NCBI GenBank assembly: GCA_014529385.2
Contig: CM043970.1
Location: forward strand, 40,667,279-40,727,278
DNA from: Adiantum capillus-veneris
Lineage: Eukaryota; Streptophyta; Polypodiopsida; Polypodiales; Pteridaceae
Direction of reading: 5' to 3'
Length of the DNA: 60,000 nucleotides
The notes beneath the pieces were generated by a model. That model was given only the letters and a program-made list of their open reading frames with translations, had not been told where the DNA came from and made no database searches. Positions 50,657 through 60,000 of the stretch are shown here, in pieces; position 1 is the stretch's first letter; every line of letters starts with the position of its first letter. The position numbers and the translations under genes are program-made.

Positions 50657-53600
50657 CTATCTAGAGAGATAGTCCACTGCAGTCAAAATATAGCTTTTGC
50701 CCCTGCTTGTGATAGGTAACGAGCCTATTGCATCAATTCCCCACTTTTCAAACACATCAAATGCCATAATGGTTTTTCGTAGCTCTGGCTTCAACACTCT
50801 CTTCCCAAATGCTTGACACCTATTGCAAGACCTACACCAATGGTGAACATCCTTGTGCAAACTAGGCCAGACATACCCCTCTTGCAAGATCTTATGCAAA
50901 GTGATCTTTAGAGCAAAATGGCCGCCACATGCGCCTTCATGATTCTCTTCCAACACTCTATAAAGCTCCTCCCGCCAAGGTACACGTCTCAACACAAGAT
51001 CAGCCCCTTTCATGTACAAGACATCACCAATCAATTTGTACCTGTATGCTCTACGCACAAAGCCATACTTCTTAGACTTCTGAATCTCCTTTGGAATGAT
51101 TCCTGTTAGCAAAAACTCCTCTTCTTGAGCCAAACTTTCCCGGCCATGATAAAGAGGTAAAGTGGTCCTCAACACAAATAGCTCCCCAATCATGCTTTGA
51201 GCTGCTTCATGTGCCTCTCCATTTAGAGAACGTTCAATGTGTCTGATGCTCCATGCTTCAAACTTTTTTAATAGGCCTTTAATTCTGAAGCACATTTCCT
51301 TCAATGAGGTGTTCTTGCTCTTCCACACACCCAGCACTTGCTTCACAACTAACAAGGCATCACCTTTTATGCTCAACCTTCTAACCCCATGCTTCAAACA
51401 AATGTGTAATCCAGCTTCCAATGTAGCATATTCAGCCTCATTGTTACTATGCGCATCCAACTTGAACCCTCTCTTGCATACTAGCTTCCCCTCTGGATCA
51501 TAAAGTGCTATAGCCCCTGAAGCTGCATCATGGCTCTTTCTGTATGAACCATCAAAGAACAACACATGTGCATTGCTGATCTGTGGCACTTCTTCAACTA
51601 CCTTTCTCACCACCTCTTCCTTAACAATAAGGGGATTCTCCTTGTAGGTCAACAAATCAGCTAGGGTAGCCCTTGTACTGTCTTCCACTAGAAAAGAGAA
51701 CTCAAACTCTTGCAGCTCAATTACCCATTTCTTCACCACATTTGACATGTTAGTACCATTAATTAACTGTGGCAAAAAGGCATAACTCGTCAAGAAAACA
51801 AAAGGTCGTGGTAGCAAGTAATGACGAAATCGTCGACAAGCAAATATTACACTGGCCATCACTATCTCTACTTCCGAGAACTTTCTCTCCGCTACCAACT
51901 TCACTCGGCTTGCACAATACACTGGCCTCATATAATGGCTGCCCTTTCCCTTTTGCAATAGCATGGCTCTAATGGCATCATCCCCTACTGATGGATTTAC
52001 ATAAAACACTTTCTCCCAATCAGGAGCCTGCATGGCTGACAACCCCCCTAACACCTCTTTCACCTCTTGAAACACTTCTTCACACTTGTCATCCCATTGC
52101 AATGGATCATGCTTTGCCACTTGTTGTAATGGGTAAAGAAGCTGTGAAGACAATGGAATAAACTGTGCCATGTTCTTCACTTTGTGTATAAAGGTTGCCA
52201 ATTGCTTCGTACTCGTAGGTGATGGAAGAAGAATAATAGACTGAACCTTATCTGGATCAGCCTCAATGCCATTTTTTGACACCATGTGGCCCAATAACTT
52301 CACCCTTGGCTGTGCTAGATGACATTTCTTTGGATTAAGTTGTCCTCCACATTCATCATATCGAGCCAATACCATCCGCAACTTCTCATGGTGTTCAGCC
52401 CTGCTGCTGTAGACACAGAAGTCATCCATAAAAGCTTTAACACAACTGCCAATGAATGGTTCCAATACCCAATTTGCTCTCTCTCTCTCTTGATAGAAAG
52501 ATGGTCCATTTGACAACCCAAATGGCAATACCGTGTAGCAATAGCAACCCCATGGCGTAATGAAAGTTGTCTTTGTTCGGTCTGTAAGAGCAATTTTCAA
52601 TTGAAAATAGCCTGAGAAACCATCACACACACTGTACCTCTCATAACCTGCCACTGAATCCAAGATCTGATCAATGAATGGAAGAGGATATGGGTTCTTC
52701 TTAGTGGCTGCATTTAAGGGTTTAAAATCTACCCAAATCCTCCACTTTCCATCCTTCTTTGGGCTGACTACTACTGGACTCACCCATTCTGTGGTTTCCA
52801 CAAGGACTATGAACCCTGCCTTCAATAACTTGTCCACCTCTTCTTGCAAGGCTTCCATTTGCTCTTGACCCATCCTTCTTAGCCTTTGCCTCACTGGCTT
52901 AGCACCTTCTTTGAGCTCTATATGCATCTCTTCGCCCTTGAATCCTCTGATCTCTTCATATGAAGTAATGAACAAATCAGGAAAACTAGCCAACATGTGC
53001 AAATATATTTCCTTTTCCATAGCTGAGAGGTCTGCACTGATCATTTGTGTCATCAATTCCTGCTTCTTTGACAATTCAACCTTGGTTTGCATCAGCCCTT
53101 CAATCACTTCATAAGGCCCTTCACTTTCATCTTCAACCTCATTCACAAATGCAACTAAGCCAGACTCCTGGATTTCTTTGTCCATCAAAAGGAATGCAAC
53201 ATCAACATCCTTATCACTGCTGGTAGTACTATCACTGTCCTCATTTGTGACTGTGGAATAGTCTTCATCACTAGATTTATCCTCATCTTCATAAAGCTCA
53301 TCCAATCGTTTCCTTGTGTCCATATTAAATAGCTTCTTGGCACCTGTCTTTCCATAGAGGCTAATCGTACCACGTCTCCAATCTTGAATAGCTCCCACTG
53401 CACGTAACCATGGTCTGCCGAGTATGAGAGGATATGCTCCCAGCCCCGCTGGCATCACATGAAAATCAACCACTGCCTTTGCATCATATGCTTCCACTTC
53501 TAAGCTCGTTACAACACCCATACATTTTACTTTTTGATGGTTTGTCAATCTAATCCGGAAGCCTGACACCCCAGTCACTGTAAGACCCATCTTCTCAACG

Positions 53601-54178
53601 CATGAGTGTGTTATGACACATATTTGGGCTCCACCATCCACATAACCTTGTCCTAGATTTTTTCTTTTGCGCCACACATCTACTATTGGGCAAATATCTG
53701 GTAGCTCATCCATCGCCAACACCTTTACTGAACCTCTCTCTGGCTCTTTCTCCATTGGGTTAACCATCCTCTTCCACTGTCGCTTTAGTTTAGGCACCAT
53801 CTCTATAAGCTGCCCAAAAGTAACATCGGCTTTCTTGCTTGTCAGATCCTCCTTCAAGTCATAGCTTAATTGCCCATCCCCTAGTGGAAAATCTGACACA
53901 TGAAACTTGCGACGAGCCCTTCTTTTCCTCTTGGCCTTGACATCCTCGCCTTCATGACTCTTTCCCTTCTTCTTACTAGGACCTGGGGCACATCTTCCTT
54001 CCTTTTCCTCTGTGGTCCTCTTCCCAATAGGCATCACTAATGTATCCTCTAGCTTTGATGCCTTCTCCAAGATGACTACACTTAGCACTTTTGTCTTTCC
54101 CTTTTCCTCCTGGGTTAATCCACTAGTTCCTTCATCTCCCTTAATTTCGATGCCATAATCATTGGACCTAGTTAGCAC
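50657..54178 (-). CDS. Element E pol polyprotein, 1173 codons, ends at nonsense codon
   Basis: Domains in order: a basic N-terminal linker; protease with YVDGGAQICVI (about residues 178-188) and YPLILGRPWLRAVGAI; reverse transcriptase (about 455-690) with WVSPVVVSPKKDGKWRIWVD, YTVLPFGLSNGPSFYQ and active site AFMDDFCVYS; a degenerate gypsy RNase H (about 700-860); a second RNase H of archaeal type (about 885-1015) with FFDGSYR, NNEAEYATLEAGL and KGDALLVVKQV; and the integrase zinc domain (HEGACGGHF, CRSCNRCQAFG). It ends at TAG 50657-50659, probably a TGG-to-TAG change in the integrase core. The nominal first codon is GTG, so translation probably depends on a -1 frameshift from gag or on reinitiation. 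Confidence 0.92.
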   Translation of the reverse strand: MLTRSNDYGIEIKGDEGTSGLTQEEKGKTKVLSVVILEKASKLEDTLVMPIGKRTTEEKEGRCAPGPSKKKGKSHEGEDVKAKRKRRARRKFHVSDFPLGDGQLSYDLKEDLTSKKADVTFGQLIEMVPKLKRQWKRMVNPMEKEPERGSVKVLAMDELPDICPIVDVWRKRKNLGQGYVDGGAQICVITHSCVEKMGLTVTGVSGFRIRLTNHQKVKCMGVVTSLEVEAYDAKAVVDFHVMPAGLGAYPLILGRPWLRAVGAIQDWRRGTISLYGKTGAKKLFNMDTRKRLDELYEDEDKSSDEDYSTVTNEDSDSTTSSDKDVDVAFLLMDKEIQESGLVAFVNEVEDESEGPYEVIEGLMQTKVELSKKQELMTQMISADLSAMEKEIYLHMLASFPDLFITSYEEIRGFKGEEMHIELKEGAKPVRQRLRRMGQEQMEALQEEVDKLLKAGFIVLVETTEWVSPVVVSPKKDGKWRIWVDFKPLNAATKKNPYPLPFIDQILDSVAGYERYSVCDGFSGYFQLKIALTDRTKTTFITPWGCYCYTVLPFGLSNGPSFYQERERANWVLEPFIGSCVKAFMDDFCVYSSRAEHHEKLRMVLARYDECGGQLNPKKCHLAQPRVKLLGHMVSKNGIEADPDKVQSIILLPSPTSTKQLATFIHKVKNMAQFIPLSSQLLYPLQQVAKHDPLQWDDKCEEVFQEVKEVLGGLSAMQAPDWEKVFYVNPSVGDDAIRAMLLQKGKGSHYMRPVYCASRVKLVAERKFSEVEIVMASVIFACRRFRHYLLPRPFVFLTSYAFLPQLINGTNMSNVVKKWVIELQEFEFSFLVEDSTRATLADLLTYKENPLIVKEEVVRKVVEEVPQISNAHVLFFDGSYRKSHDAASGAIALYDPEGKLVCKRGFKLDAHSNNEAEYATLEAGLHICLKHGVRRLSIKGDALLVVKQVLGVWKSKNTSLKEMCFRIKGLLKKFEAWSIRHIERSLNGEAHEAAQSMIGELFVLRTTLPLYHGRESLAQEEEFLLTGIIPKEIQKSKKYGFVRRAYRYKLIGDVLYMKGADLVLRRVPWREELYRVLEENHEGACGGHFALKITLHKILQEGYVWPSLHKDVHHWCRSCNRCQAFGKRVLKPELRKTIMAFDVFEKWGIDAIGSLPITSRGKSYILTAVDYLSR

Positions 54179-55134
54179 ACCTGTCTTGGCAATGGATACA
54201 TGTCTCCCCCCATCCTTGGTGGCTTATCACATTGCGGGCTGATGTGGCCCAACTCTCCACAATTATAACATGTGGGCGTCTGCATCCAGAACCTACCATT
54301 GCTTTGTCCAACACCATTCCTAGGTCTTTCTTCACCTCCTGGCTGATTTACAAACCTCCCTCGACCTCGATTATTTCCCACTTGCCCTAGCATGTTTAGG
54401 CTAAGATTCTTCATTAAATCTACCACTTGCCTCATGTCTTGCCTTAGTCCATCATCTTGCACTGCTGTAGTGACCACTGCTGGCATAACCTGAGGAGTAA
54501 CAGAAACCACTGGCTCATGATGAACCGCTGGCATGCGACCTTGTAAAGAGTCCATAGGCTGAAATTCAGACCTCATGGGCAAAGACTCCACCCCTAACTG
54601 GCTCATTTTCCTCAGCTTCCACTCTTTGTTCCTTGTCACCTCTAGTGCATCTTCATATGTCCTAGGCTTCTTTAACTCCACTCTCCAACGTATATTCTCC
54701 CAAAGACCAGCCAAGAACCTGTCCTTCTTCATCATGTCAGGTGGGGGTACCTGTGGTGCTAAAGCCTTGCACATCCGCTCCCATGCCAATGAGAACTTAC
54801 GTATGTATGCATCTACTGGCTCATCTTCCTTTTGCACCAAACCTTGTACTTCTTGCCACACTTTGTCAAGATCTTCTATCTTCACAAACTCCACTTCCAA
54901 TCCATGCCTTAGATTGTCCCAACTCAATCTTACAGGTGGATCAGTCCCACGCAACTCCTCTTCAAATGCTTTGGACCAAACTCGTGCATCACTCTTCAAA
55001 CAGATTTGGAGAAGACGTAACATCTGTGTCGGGTCATGAATCTGGTTGCTAATGCAGGCAACCTCTATCTTTTCCAAAAAGTCTTCCACATCTTCATCAC
55101 TTCTTCCATGGAACTCCGGATAAGAGAAAGCCAT
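54172..55134 (-). CDS. Element E gag protein
   Basis: The ATG at 55134 opens MAFSYPEFHGRSDEDVEDFL. The retrotransposon gag domain follows (LRLLQICLKSDARVWSKAF, WDNLRHGLEVEF, VDAYIRKFSLAWERM, RFLAGLWENIRW), then a Met/Val/Pro-rich spacer, an Arg/Gly stretch (GNNRGRGRF) and an intact CCHC zinc knuckle CYNCGELGHISPQC near 54228-54270. The frame is open for 320 codons. The pol frame overlaps its end and lies at -1 relative to gag. It forms the particle that packages element RNA. Confidence 0.92.
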   Translation of the reverse strand: MAFSYPEFHGRSDEDVEDFLEKIEVACISNQIHDPTQMLRLLQICLKSDARVWSKAFEEELRGTDPPVRLSWDNLRHGLEVEFVKIEDLDKVWQEVQGLVQKEDEPVDAYIRKFSLAWERMCKALAPQVPPPDMMKKDRFLAGLWENIRWRVELKKPRTYEDALEVTRNKEWKLRKMSQLGVESLPMRSEFQPMDSLQGRMPAVHHEPVVSVTPQVMPAVVTTAVQDDGLRQDMRQVVDLMKNLSLNMLGQVGNNRGRGRFVNQPGGEERPRNGVGQSNGRFWMQTPTCYNCGELGHISPQCDKPPRMGGDMYPLPRQVC

Positions 55135-55209
55135 GGCTACCCAAATTACGATGCTTTGAGAACCCCTTCGAACACACGTGCAAGAACCCAAAACTTTTGA
55201 CTGACTCAA

Positions 55210-56187
55210 CTCCCAGAAACTTCAATGGAGCTTAACTTTAGATAAGGACAAACACATGTACATCAAAGGAGTTTTCATAGTTGATCATTGGAATTACAAC
55301 AGGTAAAGGACATTCCAGTATCTCCCTTAATCTTCTTGGCCCGAACATAAAGACTATGCGCTGCTGGAAAAAGATCTTCCTGGACACATGAACATTTATC
55401 TGGATTCTCTGAGTCAAATGAAAAGGAGTGAATTGAGGGCCATTTTGATCATCCATTAAAGCCAACCATGAAGCTCCCAAGAAAGCACACCTGTCTTATT
55501 CTCTGATTTTGCCAAAATTTCAGCAGCATAACAACATAAATGGCTCACAAGACCAAAAAACCAGCCATCATAACTTGGAAAAATTTTGACAGAGTTTCCC
55601 AAGAAGTAGAGCAGTAAGAACCCAAAATATAGACTGTATATGTATGCATAAACTGCCAACAATAGAACCCGAGCATCAAATAGGACTCACTAGTACATAG
55701 CCTATGGCGAGGTCACGAAAAGGGTGCTCCAGCTATCTGTATCACCGAAAGGATCTCCACATTTGAGAATCCCCAAGCTCAATAAAACCTCACGCTATCG
55801 ACCCTCACACGAAGGCTAATGCAAATCGCGTATAGTCAAGTCTCAGAAACGACCATCTTCCAGACCAAGTCTCAGAAATGGTTGGGACTGCCAAATAAAA
55901 CCAAGTATGGCTCCACAAATGCGTACAATGGCAGTTTCCACAAGTAACGTACAATCCAACAGACAATGCGCTCAAACAGGTGCCAAATGATGCATACCCA
56001 CAACAACTGCAAATGACACCACTGCTAGTATATCACTGTACTCCAGCTACCTGTACCTGTGTGAATCACCTGTACCTGTAGCTGTCCCTGTAACCTGTAG
56101 TCTGCAACCTGAAATCCTGAATCTCGAAGCTTGAAGCCCGAAGCAGAAGGTACTCGAAGAAGATCCTCCGTGGGGGCACCAAAAGAA
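55210..56187 (-). other. Leader of element E with primer binding site
   Basis: About one kilobase between the 5' LTR and gag, with no long ORF. Next to the LTR the minus strand reads TTCTTTTGGTGCCCCCACGG; TGGTGCCCCCACGG is a candidate primer binding site beginning with TGG. The tRNA cannot be named with confidence. A CCTGTA-rich patch lies at 56040-56100. Confidence 0.65.
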
Positions 56188-56356
56188 TGTGAGCGGGATG
56201 AAAACACACAGAATGCCTCTATAATGACCCGACACACACTCTTGGAATGATACACAAACACACTATGGGGCACCACTCGGCTTACACAATCCACCTGGCC
56301 GAGATAGGGAACACACCTATGGAGTGAGAGGAGAGAGACTATCCGTTTGCCCACTC

Positions 56357-56360
<4 letters not shown>

Positions 56361-56438
<78 letters not shown>
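56361..56438 (+). repeat. (GA)39 microsatellite in the E 5' LTR
   Basis: 78 bases of GA. The same position in the 3' LTR has about 20 bases of GA followed by 22 bases of CA. Confidence 0.97.
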
Positions 56439-56442
<4 letters not shown>

Positions 56443-56552
56443 CACACAAAAAAACTCAGCTCAAAAGAGGAGAATTTTTGATGTTTAGATACAAATAAGC
56501 TTGGGCCAACACCAATGGGGCAAATAGCTCACACAATATGGGTAAAATAAGC

Positions 56553-56562
56553 CATATATAAT
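56553..56562 (-). promoter_or_regulatory. TATA box of element E 5' LTR
   Basis: The minus strand reads TTATATATGG, conserved in both LTRs and well placed to drive the minus-strand element. Confidence 0.6.
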
Positions 56563-57395
56563 CACAAACTGGAGCAGAAGCTTCGCTCATAGGAGAAACT
56601 TACACAGCCAAAACAGCAGAAAAAGAGGGAGGAATTTGGAAAAATGGACAGCGCCATCGCGTCCGGAACGGCCCAAAACCCCAGTCTACAATGTCAAAGT
56701 GCTCAAATCCGACCTCGGATTAGCAGTTTACGGCCAAAACAGGCTCCAAAAACCCCAAAAACACACCTGCGGCTGTTCCTCCTCTCTTCTCCACGTTTTT
56801 TCTGGTCTTCTCTCTTGGTTTTCAGTTCACACACTTAGCTTTATTAGTTGGGCACCCTTGGCCTTTTAGATGACCTCAAATGGACCCCGAACAGGCCAAA
56901 AACTTGCCTCACAGTGCATAGTTGTCACCTTTTTGCATCATCCGCACACCTGGCACTCAGCTTTTTCCAATAATGCATCCCGCCACCACGTGAAGTGGCC
57001 CCAAAAAGTGGTCCTCATGATGACCTTTCTGCATAATTATCACAAGAAAACACCCACGTTGCGTCCGTACTTATCTACGTGCAAATATTGACCCCATTCG
57101 GCCTCTTGACACCACTAGATGCCATTTGACGCAGCTGCTTACCTCATGTCGTCGGCCCGTGGGTAGCTTCCTCGAGAAGTTTTACGCGCTACCAACTCCT
57201 GATTATTATAGAAAAAACACACTGGTACTGGTGATAGTGAAAATCGATGTACTATGTACATGCTGCCCTACCTGTACATATGTGGGCCCCACGTAACCAC
57301 CTGGCTATGGAAAATGGGCAATCCTTTATTCGATGCACCATGCATGTGTATGTACATATGCGCAATCCCTTGCTCCAAAAAACTCCTGACAACGC

Positions 57396-57600
57396 GTAGA
57401 TGGCAAGGCCAAGGGTGCACGAGAACGCGCTGGACAGGGCGGCGTACAATTGCAACGCTCTGTAGGGCGGCTTTGCACAGGGCTGAGGATGGCTAGGCGG
57501 CAACTTGAAAGCGTTGAGGCGGTTCCGTGAAGCGCGTAAGTCGGTGAACGAAGGGCGGCGTGTGCAGTCGGTTAACAGGTGGCACTTATTCTGCATGCTA
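57396..57600. other. GC-rich DNA next to element E
   Basis: No recognisable gene. The minus-strand ORF 57252-57596 mostly overlaps the E LTR. Confidence 0.45.
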
Positions 57601-57804
57601 GTCCAAATCGCTTGAACTAAGGGTTTATTTTTTACCCTTTTACACTCAAGTGGCCATCCTTCTTAAGTGAGTGGCCGCCCAAGCTTTTAATAGAGTCTCA
57701 ATCGCCCTTTTATTAAATTAAACACAACGCGTGGCCACTTTAGTTGTAACCCCTAACGAACCGCACACTTTCCCTAGGGCGGGTATGCCTCTCCCCTGTT
57801 CTTC

Positions 57805-57812
57805 TATATAAA
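57805..57812 (+). promoter_or_regulatory. TATA box of element G
   Basis: TATATAAA lies about 30 bases upstream of a pyrimidine-rich leader (CTCTCTCTCGCG), a typical plant promoter layout. Confidence 0.6.
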
Positions 57813-58015
57813 CCACCCCGGCGTGCGTGAGCATGCCATTTGTGTCACCGCAAGCTCTCTCTCGCGCGTGTACCTCTCTTCCTCTCGCCCTCCCTCTTAC
57901 GCTCTGTCTATTCCCTGCTACTTACTACTACTTTCTTAATATTTAACGTGTTGGGTGCTTTTCCCAAGAGAGCTCTTGCTACATACTCCCATATTTACTT
58001 GCACATCCAAGCGTC

Positions 58016-58910
58016 ATGGCGTCACACGACGCTTCTCTGCACGAGAATAGTGCCGCTAGCACGCATCAACCCATGGAGGAGGTGCCTCTTTCTCCTCTCG
58101 ATTCCACACACACGCATAGGCTTCATCCCAAGAGTTTCTCTTTCCTGCCGATTACCTCCGACACATCTCTTGTTACTATGCTGCAACAACAGCTAGTAGA
58201 GATGCAGATGCAACTCGTGGAGCTACGCTTTGCATAGCTTCCGTTTTCGCTCGCCACCATGGGCACCTTGCCTCTGCACCTCTATCCCGACCCCTTCAAA
58301 GGGGAGATGAAAGAGTGCGAAGAGACCGCTATAGAGTCCTGGTTGGTGAAATGGACCGCCTTTTTCGATATGCATTGTTTTACGGACGCCCAACATCTTG
58401 AGCACCTTCCGTTCATGCTAAAGTGGAAGGCCTACTGTTGGTGGGTTGCGTTATGACCGCAACCCACAACTAGGGTAGAGCTCTAGCCGATCTTTCAAAC
58501 TCGCTTTGTGCAGGTCGATAGGATCAAATGCTTTAAGAAGCTTTTTCGTTGCGACATGAGAAAGCGAACTTTAGACGCTTACTCACAGGCCTGTTGATGA
58601 TCCTAAGGTCATCGTGCAGATGTTGTACTGTTTCGGATTGCCGCGAGCATATCAAAATGAAGTATCACACAATCCAATAACATCTATAAGCTCGCCAAGA
58701 ATTATGATAATACCTTGGCGGATGGGGAGACTCCTCGTCGTGGTTCCTCCACGTCAAAATTCAAGCGCTCGAACGCTTCGGCAACCACAAGTCAGTCATC
58801 GGACCCTCCGCACAAGAAATTCAAGAATGGCGGCAAATGAAAGGCAGCTAGAAAAACTGTTGTTTCGACTGCCAGCAGACTTGCCACTTCCGCGGTGACA
58901 AGGCGTGTCC
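58016..58910 (+). pseudogene. Element G gag, broken
   Basis: The ATG at 58016 gives MASHDASLHENSAASTHQPM and a Gln/Met-rich helix (LQQQLVEMQMQLVELRF), stopping at 58237. The next frame continues PLHLYPDPFKGEMKECEETA and ESWLVKWTAFFDMH (58259-58456), typical gag wording. Later pieces (58614-58898) include QTCHFRGDKACPKQ, a zinc knuckle lacking its first cysteines. Confidence 0.68.
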
Positions 58911-58959
58911 TAAGCAAAAGAGGAAGCCGTCTACCTCTGCACCGACGACTACTTCGATA

Positions 58960-59400
58960 AACGTTGTCGATAATCCAGGTACTTTGCCTTTTTTTGATTC
59001 AAAGATTTTTCATGTTGACGTGTTAATAAGGTTGTTTAGCCTGCACGATCTTCTCTGCGTTAAAGGAGAGATCAATGGCCACGCTGCGACAGTCTTATTC
59101 GACAACGGCTCTACTCATAATTTCATTTCTTCTCATGTGGTACATGTACTTAAGCTCAACACGTCACGCGCAGACCATCCGTATGTGGTCCATTATGCAG
59201 AACGTTGAAGCGATCAATGGACTGAAGTTATGCCACGACTCGAACGTCGAATCTAGCGTTACCACAAATTCTTGGACTTCCACATCATGGGCCTTGGGCA
59301 TGTAGATGTTATTTTAGGCATGCCATGGTTTTACGATACGACAACTTCTCTGTCTATTATGCATCTCGTACAATTTTCTTTGAACTTTGGCCAAGGTTGA
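58960..59400 (+). pseudogene. Element G aspartic protease, broken
   Basis: LLCVKGEINGHAATVLFDNG and STHNFISSHVV form a retropepsin active site with D-N-G-S, in the ORF 58984-59208. The closing VDVILGMPWFYDT lies near 59298-59337 in another frame. The frame breaks near 59200. Sequence homologous to reverse transcriptase never appears because a LINE begins at about 59400. Confidence 0.72.
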
Positions 59401-59429
59401 GGAATCTCCTTCCTCCCTGACCAAAACTA

Positions 59430-59943
59430 GAGTGTATATGTCATGTGGGCTCTCCATCAACCTCCTTGGCAAAACCAAGGTGATGGTAGGGTCAAGAGTT
59501 CAGCACCTATTTTTACATATGGACAAGAGATAATGGAGTACGTAAACTCTTATACATATTTTTGTGCTGTATTTAGACGACTTACTCTCTCTATTAGTGG
59601 TGCTGCAAAGGCGAGATTGACGAGGGGATATGCAGCATTAGAAGGACTAGAGAGGATATGTTCACAAGGGCAGTTTCAGGAGCCACGCACTATATGTAGA
59701 GTGCACATACACGGGCCTAGCATGGATCATCATAGTAGATCAGCGCGCACATATGATGGATGCAGATCCATGGAGAGTGCACTTGTATCCCTGATCTCTA
59801 GGCTTATCCGGGTGAAAGCCTCAGTGCCACATGAGATTATCAGAGCCAAGATGAGCGCATCACCAATTGTAGTGGAGGCTCTTGCTAGATCCATTTCTTT
59901 CGTTCATAGCACATGGGAGCTACCACGCAACAAATATGCATGA
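59430..59943 (+). pseudogene. LINE ORF2 C-terminal fragment
   Basis: It starts with LLGKTKVMV (near 59460), then PIFTYGQEIMEYVNSYTYF, AKARLTRGYAALEGLERICS and SLISRLIRVKASVPHEIIRA. The first part corresponds to LGKTKVMVFN and TYLGVVFSGG of the LINE at 10540-10680, so it is the downstream part of the same family. It is 5'-truncated and breaks frame near 59500. Confidence 0.7.
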
Positions 59944-59975
59944 CTAGCGCTTGAGTGATTGTGACAATTTTTTTC

Positions 59976-60000
59976 CCGAGAAAAAGATCCTTCTATTAGG
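59976..60000 (-). mobile_element. LINE 3' end at the window edge
   Basis: The plus strand reads GAGAAAAAGATCCTTC, then TATTAGG. The LINE 3' end at 30680-30700 has the same AAAAAGATCCTTC phrase. It is probably the terminus of a further minus-strand LINE lying beyond the window. Confidence 0.45.

Larger units (their letters stand above)
48566..57391 (-). mobile_element. Tat-like Ty3/gypsy element E, nearly intact
   Basis: An 8826-bp element with LTRs of 1163 and 1204 bp, flanked by ACGC on both sides (48562-48565 and 57392-57395), one base short of the usual five. On the minus strand it has a long leader, gag, protease, reverse transcriptase, RNase H, a second archaeal-type RNase H, and integrase. 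The LTRs differ at about 2% of positions by eye, apart from microsatellites, making it the youngest element here. Gag is open; pol is broken by two nonsense codons only. Confidence 0.94.
56188..57391 (-). repeat. 5' LTR of element E
   Basis: The 1204-bp partner of 48566-49728 with the same ends (TGTGAGCGGG and CTCCTGACA on the plus strand). Confidence 0.94.
57600..59400 (+). mobile_element. Gypsy element G, 5' portion (promoter, gag, protease)
   Basis: A promoter-like region with a TATA box at 57805 is followed by a gag-like ORF series from 58016, a zinc-knuckle remnant and an aspartic protease. At about 59400 it ends abruptly and LINE sequence begins. LTR limits could not be fixed. Confidence 0.68.

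Noticed and set aside
54179-55209. Upstream non-ATG starts for element E gag (55209) and pol (54178)
   Set aside because: The codons at these positions are TTG and GTG. Gag is better started at ATG 55134, and pol probably has no start codon of its own.

Overview
This is a stretch of nuclear DNA from a land plant with a large, repeat-dense genome. Evidence for a plant: two exons with GT/AG splice sites encode the N-terminus of a plant-type ABCC (MRP) transporter; several LTR retrotransposons carry primer binding sites for plant initiator tRNA-Met; one Ty3/gypsy element has the second, archaeal-type RNase H domain typical of the plant Tat lineage. The species cannot be fixed from sequence alone; a fern, other seedless plant or conifer would fit. 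There are no operons, CRISPR arrays or recognisable tRNA or rRNA genes, and almost all coding sequence belongs to transposable elements, most of it broken.

Layout. 1-1350: Ty3/gypsy pol fragment (+). 2380-4066: LINE fragment (-) with ORF1 and endonuclease remnants. 5155-5690: unrecognised antisense ORF pair. 6109-6809: two exons of a host ABCC transporter, cut short. 7107-7911: recent 452-bp-period tandem duplication. 7300-10790: degenerate L1-like LINE (+). 10816-11910: regulatory-looking repeats and microsatellites. 12014-12594: foldback hAT-like MITE with a perfect 8-bp target duplication. 13659-24420: nested stack on the minus strand, in which gypsy element D is invaded by a solo LTR and by gypsy element F, and F is itself invaded by chromovirus C (17413-23792). 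25368-25527: possible orphan exon. 26250-27249: LTR-like block with a TATA box. 27403-29918: second LINE of the 2380-4066 family. 30670-41460: one LINE (-) split by a second copy of the MITE (31256-31702) and by chromovirus A (32216-39272), whose 5' LTR contains a further LTR. 41538-47692: chromovirus B, flanked by GACAT. 48566-57391: the youngest element, a Tat-like gypsy (E), with about 2% LTR divergence and nearly intact gag and pol. 57600-59400: start of another gypsy element (G). 59430-60000: LINE tail and the edge of one more LINE.

How the parts work together. A, B and C are one chromovirus family: LTRs TGTCAC...TTACA, tRNA-Met primer site, gag with zinc knuckle, protease, reverse transcriptase, RNase H, integrase and, in A and B, a chromodomain, then a purine tract and the 3' LTR. 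Each copy is disabled differently: A has a duplicated integrase segment and many stops, B lacks the catalytic core of reverse transcriptase, and C lacks the chromodomain. Matching 5-bp target duplications flank A (CTCCT), B (GACAT), C (GATGT) and the solo LTR (CCTTG), so boundaries and nesting order can be read directly. The least described items are the GGAACGG-rich foldback element, the LTR core shared between two LTR families, and the AGCGTTTT/AAAACGCT motif arrays. I found no evidence for a wholly new multi-gene system.
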